The position numbers were made by a program, and so were the translations under genes. From Clostridium sp. CAG:465 (GTDB lineage Bacteria > Bacillota > Clostridia > TANB77 > CAG-465): DNA of 60,084 bases. Below the pieces are notes generated by a model. The model worked only from the letters and a program-made list of their open reading frames with translations, searched no databases and was not told the DNA's origin. Positions 16,821 through 25,699 of the stretch are shown in pieces. The stretch lies in the NCBI GenBank assembly GCA_000433755.1, contig FR891255.1, positions 1 through 60,084 on the forward strand. The letters run 5' to 3'. The first letter of the stretch is position 1. Every line of letters begins with the position of its first letter.

Positions 16821-17168
16821 TCATCTTGGATTTAGGTCAAGTTTTCTACGAAATTTATTTTTTTCTTCTGTCACTTCATTTTCAATTATTGAACCAACTG
16901 TTTGAATTACATATTTAGCTAGCAAATTATATCCTTTTGTTATTATTGCCTCTCCCGTTTCTAAATTATAATTCGACTTTTTCATAATTTTATTACAAGC
17001 AAGTCTTAATCTAACTCCTGCAAACGTATTAATTTGATTATCTATACAATTATGGTTTGGTATAAAACATCCTAAGCCTTGAGAATTTCCTGCTTTTACA
17101 ATAGCATCTACTTTTAACTTTACAATATTTCCCTGCCATAAACATACTTTATCACAATTTTTAAACAT
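16821..17168 (-). pseudogene. Truncated zinc-type macrodomain (ADP-ribose hydrolase) remnant
   Basis: A 115-residue reading frame matching only the N-terminal half of Zn-containing macrodomain ADP-ribosyl hydrolases: CLWQGNIVKLKVDAIV, SQGLGCFIPNHNCIDNQI, GVRLRLACNKIM, ITKGYNLLAKYVIQTVG. Full proteins are about 250-270 residues. The usual VNAAN loop reads VKAGN, losing the first Asn. The C-terminal half is missing and there is no ribosome site before the ATG. It is therefore very likely inactive. It marks the upstream edge of the island. Confidence 0.7.
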
Positions 17169-17503
17169 ATTATATTATATATTTTAAAAAAAATAAATTA
17201 AATTTTGATAGCAAAATTTATGATTAAAACAGAAAAAATTTAAATATGAATTTATTTTATCCACATTTCATTTTTTATTCATTTTCATCTAATTTAATAT
17301 ACACTTTTTTGTATATTTGTATTTACTAATTTTCCACTAAAGAAATAATTCCGTTACTAAAATTTTATATTATAGTCTGAATTGTCACAATAAATTTTCA
17401 TTATTTTTTTAAAATAACCTTTTATATATAATAATAATTTATATTAATTTTAGAATAAAAAATATAAATACTCTAGTGAGTTTTATACATTTTTAATAAT
17501 AAA
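17169..17503. other. AT-rich intergenic stretch, no gene seen
   Basis: Very AT-rich sequence between the decayed macrodomain gene and the efp terminator. I find no reading frame with a ribosome site, no tRNA and no repeat of note. It probably marks the insertion boundary of the immunity island. Confidence 0.5.
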
Positions 17504-17546
17504 AAAATAATAGTCAAGTTTAAAATCTAAACTCAACTATTATTTT
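17504..17546 (-). terminator. Terminator of the infC-rpmI-rplT-efp operon
   Basis: A 19-bp imperfect inverted repeat (AAAATAATAGTCAAGTTTA versus TAAACTCAACTATTATTTT) lies about 35 bp past the efp stop and is followed by T-rich sequence on the minus strand. Confidence 0.7.
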
Positions 17547-17581
17547 CTATTGAAATTTTTGCACAAAATTTATTATAAACA

Positions 17582-18139
17582 TTATACTCTTTCCATATAG
17601 CTTCCTGTTCTTGTATCAATACGTATTTTATCACCGATATTTACAAAAACTGGAACATTAAAGTTTGCACCTGTTTCTACAGTACATGGTTTTGTTGTAC
17701 CAGTTGCAGTTGCTCCTTTTATTCCTGGTTCAGTATATGTTACTTCAAGTTCTACAAATGTTGGTGGTTCTACACCAAATATTTTACCTTTATATGATAA
17801 TACTTTTACTAACATACTATCTTTTAAATATGGTAAAGTATCTACAATTTGTTCTTTTGAAAGTTCTACTTGCTCATAAGTAGTTGTATCCATAAAAGTA
17901 TACATATCTCCTTCACTGTATAGATATTGCATTTCTTGTACAGTTACTTGAGCTTCTTCTACTTTTTCAGATGGATTAAAAGTTTTTTCTAAAGTTTGCC
18001 CAGTTATAACATTCTTAAGTTTTGTTCTAACAAAAGCTGCTCCTTTTCCTGGTTTTACATGTTGAAATTCTACTACCCTATATACATTAGAATCCATTTC
18101 AAATGTAACACCATTTCTAAAATCTCCTGCTAAAATCAT
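17582..18139 (-). CDS. efp: Translation elongation factor P
   Basis: Rescues ribosomes stalled at polyproline. The 185-residue, three-domain protein has the loop VKPGKGAAFVRTKL with the lysine that is modified in Bacillus, and the domain III signature GDKIRIDTRTGSYMERV. It follows rplT by about 15 bp with GGAGG before the ATG, so it appears to be the last gene of the infC operon. That operon position is less usual than a stand-alone or aminopeptidase-linked efp. The M16-family yfmF/yfmH genes, linked to EF-P modification in Bacillus, are at 44-47 kb. Confidence 0.97.
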   Translation of the reverse strand: MILAGDFRNGVTFEMDSNVYRVVEFQHVKPGKGAAFVRTKLKNVITGQTLEKTFNPSEKVEEAQVTVQEMQYLYSEGDMYTFMDTTTYEQVELSKEQIVDTLPYLKDSMLVKVLSYKGKIFGVEPPTFVELEVTYTEPGIKGATATGTTKPCTVETGANFNVPVFVNIGDKIRIDTRTGSYMERV

Positions 18140-18154
18140 AAGCTCCTCCTTATA

Positions 18155-18502
18155 TTATTTTGAAACTTTTTCTACTAAAGTTTTAAAGCCTTCCATATCA
18201 TTTACAGCCATTTCAGCTAACATTTTTCTATTAATTGTAACATTTGCTTTCTTTAAGTTAGACATTAATTTACTGTATGTAGTTCCACACATTCTTGCAC
18301 CTGCATTAATTCTTGCAATCCAAAGTTGTCTGAAATTTCTTTTCTTTTGTTTTCTTCCTATATATGCATATTTTAAAGATTTCATAACAGCTTGATTTGC
18401 CATTTTAAATCTTACAGATTTTGCTCCAAAATAACCTTTTGCTCTTTTTAGAACTTTTTTATGTCTAGCTCTTGTTGTTACAGCTCCTTTTACTCTTGCC
18501 AT
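18155..18502 (-). CDS. rplT: 50S ribosomal protein L20
   Basis: 115 residues of the standard L20 length and sequence: ARVKGAVTTRARHKKVLK, AKGYFGAKSVRFKMANQ, RQLWIARINAGARMCG. It binds 23S rRNA early in assembly. In Firmicutes it also represses its own operon through the leader upstream of infC, and such a leader is visible at 19279-19430. Good Shine-Dalgarno sequence (AGGAGG). Confidence 0.98.
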   Translation of the reverse strand: MARVKGAVTTRARHKKVLKRAKGYFGAKSVRFKMANQAVMKSLKYAYIGRKQKKRNFRQLWIARINAGARMCGTTYSKLMSNLKKANVTINRKMLAEMAVNDMEGFKTLVEKVSK

Positions 18503-18530
18503 TTTAAATTCCTCCTTTTTAGTTTAATAA

Positions 18531-18728
18531 TTATTTATATGGTAGTAATTTTTTAACTGCATTTTTACTTGTGCTATCTACATAAGCTGATTGTTTCAAA
18601 GACATTTTTCTCTTTGATGATTTTCCAGTTAGTTTATGTGCACGATTTGCTACATTTCTTTTAACTTTACCACTACCTGTTACAGATAATCTTTTTTTAG
18701 ATGAACTATGTGTTTTCATTTTTGGCAT
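18531..18728 (-). CDS. rpmI: 50S ribosomal protein L35
   Basis: 65-residue basic protein with the L35 pattern PKMKTHSSSKKRLSVTGSGK and RAHKLTGKSSKRK. Middle gene of infC-rpmI-rplT, with ribosome site GAGAGG before the ATG. Confidence 0.98.
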   Translation of the reverse strand: MPKMKTHSSSKKRLSVTGSGKVKRNVANRAHKLTGKSSKRKMSLKQSAYVDSTSKNAVKKLLPYK

Positions 18729-18750
18729 AATAATCTCTCCTCTCCAAACT

Positions 18751-19263
18751 TTATTTATTTTTTGATGGTGATAAAAACATTGTTAGATTTTTTCCTTCCA
18801 TTTTTGGAACTTTATCTACTTGTACACCTTCAAGCATTTCACAGAAATTCTTCATAATTTCTTTTCCTTGATTTACAAAGTTCAATTCTCTTCCTCTAAA
18901 TCTCATGCTAACTTTAACTTTATTACCACTTGCAATAAATTTATTAGCATTTTTAGCTTTAACTTCTAAATCATGTTTATCAATATTTGGTGATAATCTA
19001 ATTTCTTTTATCTCAATTATTTTTTGATTTTTTCTTGCTTCTTTAGCCTTTTTTGCCATTTCAAATTTGTATTTACTGTAATTTAACATTTTACAAACTG
19101 GATTATCTTTGTTTGGAGATACAAGTACTAAATCAAGTCCTTTTTCATAAGCCATATCTACAGCTTTACCAGTACTCATTTTTCCTATCTTTTCTCCTTT
19201 TTCATCAATAACTTGAACTTCTGCAAATCTTATTTGCTCGTTTATTAAAAAATCTTGTTTTAT
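18751..19263 (-). CDS. infC: Translation initiation factor IF-3, probably AUA-initiated
   Basis: IF-3 prevents subunit joining and checks start-codon choice. The N-domain reads INEQIRFAEVQVIDEKGEKIG and the C-domain EIRLSPNIDKHDLEVKAKNA and KVSMRFRGRE. No ATG exists at the 5' end. A TTG at 19276-19278 overlaps the GGAGGTG ribosome site. The codon correctly spaced from that site (8 nt) is ATA at 19261-19263, giving (M)KQDFLINEQIRF, the normal IF-3 start. infC of other bacteria uses AUU or similar codons, allowing IF-3 to repress itself. The exact start is inferred. Confidence 0.92.
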   Translation of the reverse strand: MKQDFLINEQIRFAEVQVIDEKGEKIGKMSTGKAVDMAYEKGLDLVLVSPNKDNPVCKMLNYSKYKFEMAKKAKEARKNQKIIEIKEIRLSPNIDKHDLEVKAKNANKFIASGNKVKVSMRFRGRELNFVNQGKEIMKNFCEMLEGVQVDKVPKMEGKNLTMFLSPSKNK

Positions 19264-19278
19264 ATTAAACACCTCCAA

Positions 19279-19430
19279 AAAATAGATATAAAAAAAGATT
19301 GCTTGTATGGCAATCTCCTCATAATAACAACATAATAATATATACTAAAAGTATATATCATATTATATATTGTACAACCTTACTAAGATGAAACTCGTAA
19401 GGTGAGAAGATTTCCTCTACTTTACGAGTC
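19279..19430 (-). promoter_or_regulatory. L20-type leader of the infC-rpmI-rplT operon with attenuator
   Basis: On the minus strand a long hairpin (arms ACTCGTAA 19393-19400 and TTACGAGT 19422-19429) is followed by an AT-rich arm. It ends in an intrinsic terminator at 19290-19316: stem AGATTGC/GCAATCT, 7-nt loop, seven T. The terminator lies about 25 bp before the infC ribosome site. This layout matches the Firmicute L20 leader, where L20 binding promotes premature termination. The family match is by position and architecture, not by a covariance search. Confidence 0.7.
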
Positions 19431-19470
19431 TTATTTTAACATAATATATTTTTTTTGTCAATACCTAACT

Positions 19471-20988
19471 TTATTTTTCTATTAAAATTAGGTTATATTC
19501 ATATCCAGAATAATTTGTATCAAAACTACTAGGATATTTTGTTTTTATAACTTTACTATCAATTACTTTATAATCATCAGTTTTAAATTTATCGTTATAA
19601 AAACTACTATCTGTTGAATCAATTATCCATATTCTGCCTTTATAATCTTTTAAAAAATCTAAATCTTCAACCGTTTCCATTTGTGGACCATACGCCTTAT
19701 ATGCTTCTTCAACATTCCAATGATCTCCATTATAAAAGTACTGTTTATTATCTTTAAAATATACTGCAAATACAGATCCATTTCCTATATTTGAATACAC
19801 TATAATATCATCATCTTTTATATTTTCTTCTAGATATTCAATTTGTTTCATATTTGTATTATCATAGTTGTTATTTATAATATTAATATTACTAATTAGT
19901 GAGGTAACAAAAATAATTATACATATTTCTATAGTTATATATTTTGACTTTTCTTTTGCCATAATATCTGCAATAAAAAATATTAATAAACCTGTTATTG
20001 TCATTAAATATCTTGGGTAAAGTATAGGACTTTTAAGAGATATTAGAAAAGCTATAAAAACTATTAATACATATAATAATAAAGAATTCCTTGCATTTTT
20101 TACACTTATTCTTTCTTTTTTACATCTATATATAACAAATCCTAAATATATGTACAAACAAATAGCAAAACAAAATCCAAATATATTGCTTAAGCTTCCC
20201 ATATATTGAATTCCCAAAACATTATACAATGTATCAGGAAATTCAAGTTTAATCCAATATCCGCCTCCTACTGATGTTAATTGTTTTATAAAATAATATA
20301 ACCACGGAACATATAGTAAACATTCAACAACAGCTTGTATTATAAATATTTTTAAATCTTTGTTTTTTCCTTTTCTATTCTTTAATAAATATATAAATAA
20401 AATTACATTAATAATTCCAGCAAACATTAAACCATAATAATGTGTATATGCACTAAGTAAACTAAATAAAGCAAATATTACCCAATTTTTAATTGATAGT
20501 TCATTTTTATATATTCTATTTGCATATATTGCTGTTATAGTTACAAATAACATAACCCAGGTATACATCCTTATTTCAGATGAGTACGCCGCAATTATTG
20601 GTAAAAACAACGTTAAAAAAGAGAAAATTATACCTGTTCTTTCTCCATAATCTTTCCTTATATGTGTTATACCTAAAATTGATAATATAACAATTGGAAC
20701 AATTGAAAATAATCTAAAAACTAATATATTATTTCCAAAAATAAGAGATACAATTTTTAACATCATATAATAAAATACTGGATGTACATCATTTCCCCCA
20801 ATATTCCATATTTCACTAAAACTATGATTTGAAATTGCTACAGAATATGACTCATCAAACCAAATATTTGTATGAAATGCTCCAAGTGATATAAATATAG
20901 TACCTAAAATAATTATAATGATATTTAATATTAAAATTTTATCTTTCTTTTTCTTTACTAAGACTAATTGATTATTAATTTTTTCCAT
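19471..20988 (-). CDS. GT39-like multi-pass membrane glycosyltransferase
   Basis: A 505-residue polytopic protein with about ten hydrophobic helices. After the first helix comes the acidic motif NIWFDESYSVAI and GNDVHPVFYYMML, typical of PMT/ArnT-like transferases that use polyprenyl-phosphate sugars outside the membrane. The C-terminal 120 residues are soluble (NIGNGSVFAVYFKDNKQYF). Acceptor unknown. AAGGAGC lies before the ATG. It is a single gene convergent with nothing on the left and divergent from a small plus-strand gene on the right. Confidence 0.8.
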   Translation of the reverse strand: MEKINNQLVLVKKKKDKILILNIIIIILGTIFISLGAFHTNIWFDESYSVAISNHSFSEIWNIGGNDVHPVFYYMMLKIVSLIFGNNILVFRLFSIVPIVILSILGITHIRKDYGERTGIIFSFLTLFLPIIAAYSSEIRMYTWVMLFVTITAIYANRIYKNELSIKNWVIFALFSLLSAYTHYYGLMFAGIINVILFIYLLKNRKGKNKDLKIFIIQAVVECLLYVPWLYYFIKQLTSVGGGYWIKLEFPDTLYNVLGIQYMGSLSNIFGFCFAICLYIYLGFVIYRCKKERISVKNARNSLLLYVLIVFIAFLISLKSPILYPRYLMTITGLLIFFIADIMAKEKSKYITIEICIIIFVTSLISNINIINNNYDNTNMKQIEYLEENIKDDDIIVYSNIGNGSVFAVYFKDNKQYFYNGDHWNVEEAYKAYGPQMETVEDLDFLKDYKGRIWIIDSTDSSFYNDKFKTDDYKVIDSKVIKTKYPSSFDTNYSGYEYNLILIEK

Positions 20989-21159
20989 TTTTTGCTCCTT
21001 TTTATACTACTATAATTTCACTATTAAAAATTTCTATACTATATATATTAACATATTTTAATTAAAATGTAAAGATATGTTTACATAATTTTGATTTCAT
21101 GGTATAATTTCTATACAAGATATTTTATATCAAATTTTAATTAAAAAGGTGGTATTGCT

Positions 21160-21399
21160 TTGAAAAAAGTAAATTACATGTCAGAAGAGGAAATTGCAAT
21201 GTGGATTTTAAAACACAATCCAGGTAAAGTGTATCTTTATTATGATACAACTTTAAATCCTGTTATAAAACCAATTGTTGCAATTGATTTTCTTGATCTC
21301 CCTAAAGGATGTTATTATAATTCCAAAAACGGAATTACTAATAAAGGTAACACTCTTACAGGTATGTATTCAAGTTTAAGAGTTAATTATTATTATTAA
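21160..21399 (+). CDS. Small plus-strand protein, unknown function
   Basis: A 79-residue reading frame starting at TTG after AAAGGTGG (7-nt spacing), on the strand opposite its neighbours. Sequence features: MSEEEIAMWILKHNPGKVYL, then LPKGCYYNSKNGITNKGNT and a tyrosine-rich end VNYYY. It stops before a bidirectional hairpin shared with gyrB. Ribosome site plus terminator argue that it is real. I recognise no family. Confidence 0.5.
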   Translation: MKKVNYMSEEEIAMWILKHNPGKVYLYYDTTLNPVIKPIVAIDFLDLPKGCYYNSKNGITNKGNTLTGMYSSLRVNYYY

Positions 21400-21406
21400 A
21401 CATACT

Positions 21407-21442
21407 AAAATATCTCCACTTAATTAAAAGTGGAGATATTTT
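21407..21442. terminator. Bidirectional terminator between a small gene and gyrB
   Basis: A 14-bp perfect inverted repeat (AAAATATCTCCACT and complement) with an 8-nt loop and T-runs on both strands serves the plus-strand small gene and minus-strand gyrB. Confidence 0.8.
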
Positions 21443-23358
21443 TATATATCTAAATTTGTAACATATTTAGCATTCTCTTCTATAAACTTTCTTCTAGGTT
21501 CAACATTTTCCCCCATAAGCACACTAAATATTTCATCAGCTTTGATAGCGTCTTCAAGTTCAACTCTAACAAGTATTCTTTTTTCAGGATTCATTGTTGT
21601 TTCCCATAATTGCTCTGAATCCATTTCACCAAGACCCTTGTATCTTTGCATTGAAAGACTATCTCTTGCTATTCCCTTTTCTTCTAATTCTTTTAGTTTT
21701 ACTTCAAGGTCAGCTTCGTTATAGCAATATACATCTTCCATTCCACGTTTTGCAAGTTTAAATAGAGGTGGTTGAGCAATATATACATATCCATTTTCTA
21801 TAAGTGGTCTCATATATCTAAAGAAAAATGTAAGAAGTAATGTTCTAATATGTGCACCATCAACATCGGCATCGGCCATTAATATTATTTTATGATATCT
21901 TAATTTCTCTTCATTAAAATCATTTCCAATTCCTGCACCTAGTGCAACAATAACTGGAGAAAGCTTATCATTGTTATATATCTTATCTGCTCTTGTTTTT
22001 TCAACATTTATCATTTTTCCCCATAATGGAAGTATAGCTTGGAATCTTCTATCTCTTCCTTGTTTAGCACTTCCACCAGCAGAATCTCCCTCAACTATGT
22101 ATATCTCGCATTTTGAAGCGTCTTTTGATTGACAATCAGCAAGTTTACCAGGAAGTGTAGTACTTTCTAAAGCACTTTTTCTTCTAACTAGTTCTCTAGC
22201 TTTTCTTGCAGCTTCCCTTGCTCGAGATGCACTTATTGTTTTTTCTAAAATAGCCTTTGCAACTTGTGGGTTTTCTTCTAAATATGTGCTTATCTTGTTA
22301 TTAGTAATACTGCTTACTATTCCTGTAACATTACTATTTCCAAGTTTTGTTTTTGTTTGTCCTTCAAATTGAGGCTCTAAAACCCTTACGCTAACTATTG
22401 CAGTTATACCTTCACGAATATCTTCACCTTGAAGGTTTGAATCTTTTTCTTTTATAATATTAAAGTTTCTTGCATAATCATTAAAAGCCTTTGTAAGTCC
22501 TCTTTTAAATCCATCAAGATGTGTTCCACCTTCGGCAGTATGAATATTATTAACAAAAGATAGAATATTTTCACTATATGCACTTGTATATTGAAGTGCA
22601 ACCTCAACTTGAACATCATTTTGTTCAGTTTCAAAATATATTACATCTTTATTGATAGGTTCTTTTGATTTATTTAGAAAATCAACAAATGATTTTAAAC
22701 CACCTTCATAGTGAAATACAAGTTGTTCTGATCCTTCTTCTCTTTTATCCCAAAATGTTATTTTTAAACCTTTATTTAAAAAAGCCATTTCTCTAAATCT
22801 CTGAATTAAAGTATCAGCATTATATATTGTTGTATCAAATATCTCAGCATCTGCCTTAAAAGTAACTTTTGTACCAGTTTGCTTTGAATCTGCTACTTTA
22901 TGAAGTTCTTCTGTAACCTTTCCTCTTGCAAAACTTATTTCATATATTCCATCACCATTACATGACTGTACACTCATCCATTCTGAAAGTGCATTAACAA
23001 CAGATCCACCAACACCATGAAGTCCTCCAGATACTTTATATCCACCACCGCCAAATTTTCCTCCTGCATGAAGTATAGTGTAAACGACCTCAATCGCTGG
23101 TTTGTGTACTTTATGATGCATTCCTAAAGGTACACCTCTACCATTATCTTTTACTGTTATTACATTATCTGGTAATATTTCTACATTAATTTCAGTACAG
23201 TATCCAGCCAAAGCTTCATCAACACTATTATCTACAATTTCATATACCAAGTGATGAAGACCTCTTTCAGATACACTTCCTATATACATACCAGGTCTTT
23301 TTCTAACCGCTTCAAGCCCTTCCAAAACCTGTATTTGATTTTCATCATATTTTGCCAT
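21442..23358 (-). CDS. gyrB: DNA gyrase subunit B
   Basis: ATPase subunit of gyrase, 638 residues. The GHKL ATP-binding part shows EIVDNSVDEALAGYC and GRGVPLGMH plus GGLHGVGGSVVNALS. The TOPRIM part shows EGDSAGGSAKQGRDRRFQA and MADADVDGAHIRTLLL. The C-terminus ends EPRRKFIEENAKYV as in gyrase, not topo IV. It follows recF by about 50 bp in the dnaN-recF-gyrB order. gyrA is not adjacent on either side. Confidence 0.97.
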   Translation of the reverse strand: MAKYDENQIQVLEGLEAVRKRPGMYIGSVSERGLHHLVYEIVDNSVDEALAGYCTEINVEILPDNVITVKDNGRGVPLGMHHKVHKPAIEVVYTILHAGGKFGGGGYKVSGGLHGVGGSVVNALSEWMSVQSCNGDGIYEISFARGKVTEELHKVADSKQTGTKVTFKADAEIFDTTIYNADTLIQRFREMAFLNKGLKITFWDKREEGSEQLVFHYEGGLKSFVDFLNKSKEPINKDVIYFETEQNDVQVEVALQYTSAYSENILSFVNNIHTAEGGTHLDGFKRGLTKAFNDYARNFNIIKEKDSNLQGEDIREGITAIVSVRVLEPQFEGQTKTKLGNSNVTGIVSSITNNKISTYLEENPQVAKAILEKTISASRAREAARKARELVRRKSALESTTLPGKLADCQSKDASKCEIYIVEGDSAGGSAKQGRDRRFQAILPLWGKMINVEKTRADKIYNNDKLSPVIVALGAGIGNDFNEEKLRYHKIILMADADVDGAHIRTLLLTFFFRYMRPLIENGYVYIAQPPLFKLAKRGMEDVYCYNEADLEVKLKELEEKGIARDSLSMQRYKGLGEMDSEQLWETTMNPEKRILVRVELEDAIKADEIFSVLMGENVEPRRKFIEENAKYVTNLDI

Positions 23359-23406
23359 ATATATACCCTCTCCTTGTAACTCATATAGTTATATCATACT
23401 TTAATA

Positions 23407-24480
23407 TCAAATTTCAAGTCTTCCATTTGAAACTTTTGAAATTTTTATATTATCCACATTTTCCACAAAGCTACTATCAGTTGTAGTTATTATACTTTGA
23501 TAGTTTTCTATATATTTTAATAAAAAATTTATTCTATTTTCATCTAATTCTGACATTATATCATCTAAAAGTAAAATTGGATTTTCCTCTTTTTTTTCTC
23601 TTAACACTTCAAAATTTGCTAATTTAAGTACAAGCATAACTGTCCTATTTTGACCTTGTGATCCATACTTTTGAACTTCCATATCATTTATTTCTATTAA
23701 AATATCATCTTTTTGAATTCCTTTTACTGATGATTTTCTTAAAATATCTATATATAAATGTGAATCCAACACTTCTTTAATTTTATTTTTCTCCATATTA
23801 AAAAAATCTGTTACATATGTAATTTTAATATTTTCTTTTCCATTTGTAATATCTTTATGTATATTTTTAGCTTTTTCAAAAATTTCATTTATTACTATTT
23901 CTCTATACTTTACAATATTATAAATATAATCAGACATTTTTTCATGTAAAACATAAATATAGTCTTTATCTATATTTTCATTTTTTAATAAAGTGTTTTT
24001 TATTTTTAGACATTTATTATACTCTTGAAGATTTATTAAATATGATTTTGAAAGTTGAGAACATATCATATCAATAAAAGTTCTTCTCTTAGATGGTGCT
24101 CCTTTTACTATGTTTAAACTATCTGGTGAAAAAATAACAAGTGGAATTTCTCCTACATGATTTGATAATCTAGTAATCTTAACTCCATCTTTTTTTAGTT
24201 GCTTTTTATTATTTTTATCTATATATACTTCAATATTGCTTTCTATATCATTTTTTTTGTATGTTAAAGTTATTCTACAAAACTCTTCATTAAATTTTAG
24301 TACTTCTATATCCTTGGTTGTTCTATAAGATTTTCCAAAAGCACACATATATATAGATTCAATTATATTGGTTTTTCCTTGTGCATTATTTCCTTCAAAA
24401 AAATTTATTCCATTTATTAAATCAATTTCTTGATATTTATAATTTCTAAAATTATTTAAAATTAACTTATTTAATTGCAT
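23407..24480 (-). CDS. recF: DNA replication and repair protein RecF
   Basis: SMC-like ATPase that loads RecA at gaps with RecO and RecR. 357 residues with Walker A EGNNAQGKTNIIES, the signature region KYGSQGQNRTVML and Walker B ILLLDDIMSELDENR. It follows dnaN by about 80 bp. The small S4-domain gene (yaaA/rlbA) found between dnaN and recF in many Firmicutes is absent here. Confidence 0.96.
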   Translation of the reverse strand: MQLNKLILNNFRNYKYQEIDLINGINFFEGNNAQGKTNIIESIYMCAFGKSYRTTKDIEVLKFNEEFCRITLTYKKNDIESNIEVYIDKNNKKQLKKDGVKITRLSNHVGEIPLVIFSPDSLNIVKGAPSKRRTFIDMICSQLSKSYLINLQEYNKCLKIKNTLLKNENIDKDYIYVLHEKMSDYIYNIVKYREIVINEIFEKAKNIHKDITNGKENIKITYVTDFFNMEKNKIKEVLDSHLYIDILRKSSVKGIQKDDILIEINDMEVQKYGSQGQNRTVMLVLKLANFEVLREKKEENPILLLDDIMSELDENRINFLLKYIENYQSIITTTDSSFVENVDNIKISKVSNGRLEI

Positions 24481-24559
24481 AATTACCTCTTTTTAAAGAT
24501 AATAGGAAAGTTTAACCTTATTATTAAAAACTTCCCTACATCAAATTTATATATTCATT

Positions 24560-25678
24560 TTAGTTTTGTCTTAACTTTATTGGTAAAACAACATATATGT
24601 ATTCTTTTGAATTTACTGGTTTAATTAATACTGGTGAAATACTTGAAGTAAATTCTACATATATTTCAGAATCATCGATAACTTTCAATATATCAATAAC
24701 ATATCTTGGATTAAATCCAATTTCAATATCTTTTCCCTCAACTATTGCTTGCACACCTTCCTTAGCATCTCCCGCATCACTTATACAGCTTAACACAATA
24801 CCATCAATTCCTATATTCATTTTAAGTGGTGCTTTTCTATCTTTTTCTTTATTTTCTTTTGCAAATAAAGCAACTCTTTCAAATGAATCAAGTAAACTTT
24901 TGGTTTTAACTTTTACCTTAGTTTCATAAGAATCAGGTATAATAGTATTATAATTTAAGAACTCACCTTCAATTATTCTACTAACAAGAATACTTTTTCC
25001 CATTTCAAATAGTGCTTGGTTTTTATTCACTCCAATTTTAACTTTACTTTCTTCATCATCATTTAAAACTTTTAATAATTCTGATAAAACTTTACCTGGA
25101 ATAATAACTTTAAAATCATTTATATTTTCTTCATTTATGCTTTTTCTTAATGCAAGTCTGAATCCATCAACAGCAACAATAGTTAATATATTATTTTCAA
25201 CTTTTAGTAATGCTCCCATATATATAGGTCTATTTTCATCTGTACTTACAGCAAATAAAGTTCTTCTTATCATATCTTTTAATAATTTTTGTTTTATAGT
25301 TATAGAGTTTTCAACATCAAATATTGGTAATTTAGGATACTCATTTGGATTCATAGTTGCTAACTTAAATATACCATTTACAGATTTTAGTACAAATAAA
25401 TTATTTTCAACTAGAATTTCTACTTCTTCATCTTCAATTCTTCTTACTATCTCATTTAATGTTTTAAGTTCAACTACTGTTTTTCCATTTTCTATAGTTT
25501 TACAATCCATAGAATGTTCTGTACCAATTTCTAAATCATTAGTTGTTAATTTTAATTTATTGTTTTCAGCTTCTATAAGTACCCCTTCTAATATTGGCAT
25601 TGTTGTTCTAGTTATTGATGTTTTAGATACTATGTTTAATCCATTTATTAATTCTTTCAAATTACATTTTATATTCAT
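24560..25678 (-). CDS. dnaN: DNA polymerase III sliding clamp (beta subunit)
   Basis: 372 residues when started at ATG 25678, which follows AAGGAGAGCAAAA. The longer in-frame extension upstream runs into origin DNA. Clamp features: N-terminal MNIKCNLKELINGLNIV, TRTTMPILEGVLIEA, VDGFRLALRK and the C-terminal VLIKPVNSKEYIYVVLPIKL. It is the second gene of dnaA-dnaN, separated from dnaA by the origin gap. Confidence 0.97.
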   Translation of the reverse strand: MNIKCNLKELINGLNIVSKTSITRTTMPILEGVLIEAENNKLKLTTNDLEIGTEHSMDCKTIENGKTVVELKTLNEIVRRIEDEEVEILVENNLFVLKSVNGIFKLATMNPNEYPKLPIFDVENSITIKQKLLKDMIRRTLFAVSTDENRPIYMGALLKVENNILTIVAVDGFRLALRKSINEENINDFKVIIPGKVLSELLKVLNDDEESKVKIGVNKNQALFEMGKSILVSRIIEGEFLNYNTIIPDSYETKVKVKTKSLLDSFERVALFAKENKEKDRKAPLKMNIGIDGIVLSCISDAGDAKEGVQAIVEGKDIEIGFNPRYVIDILKVIDDSEIYVEFTSSISPVLIKPVNSKEYIYVVLPIKLRQN

Positions 25679-25699
25679 TTTTGCTCTCCTTTTATAATT

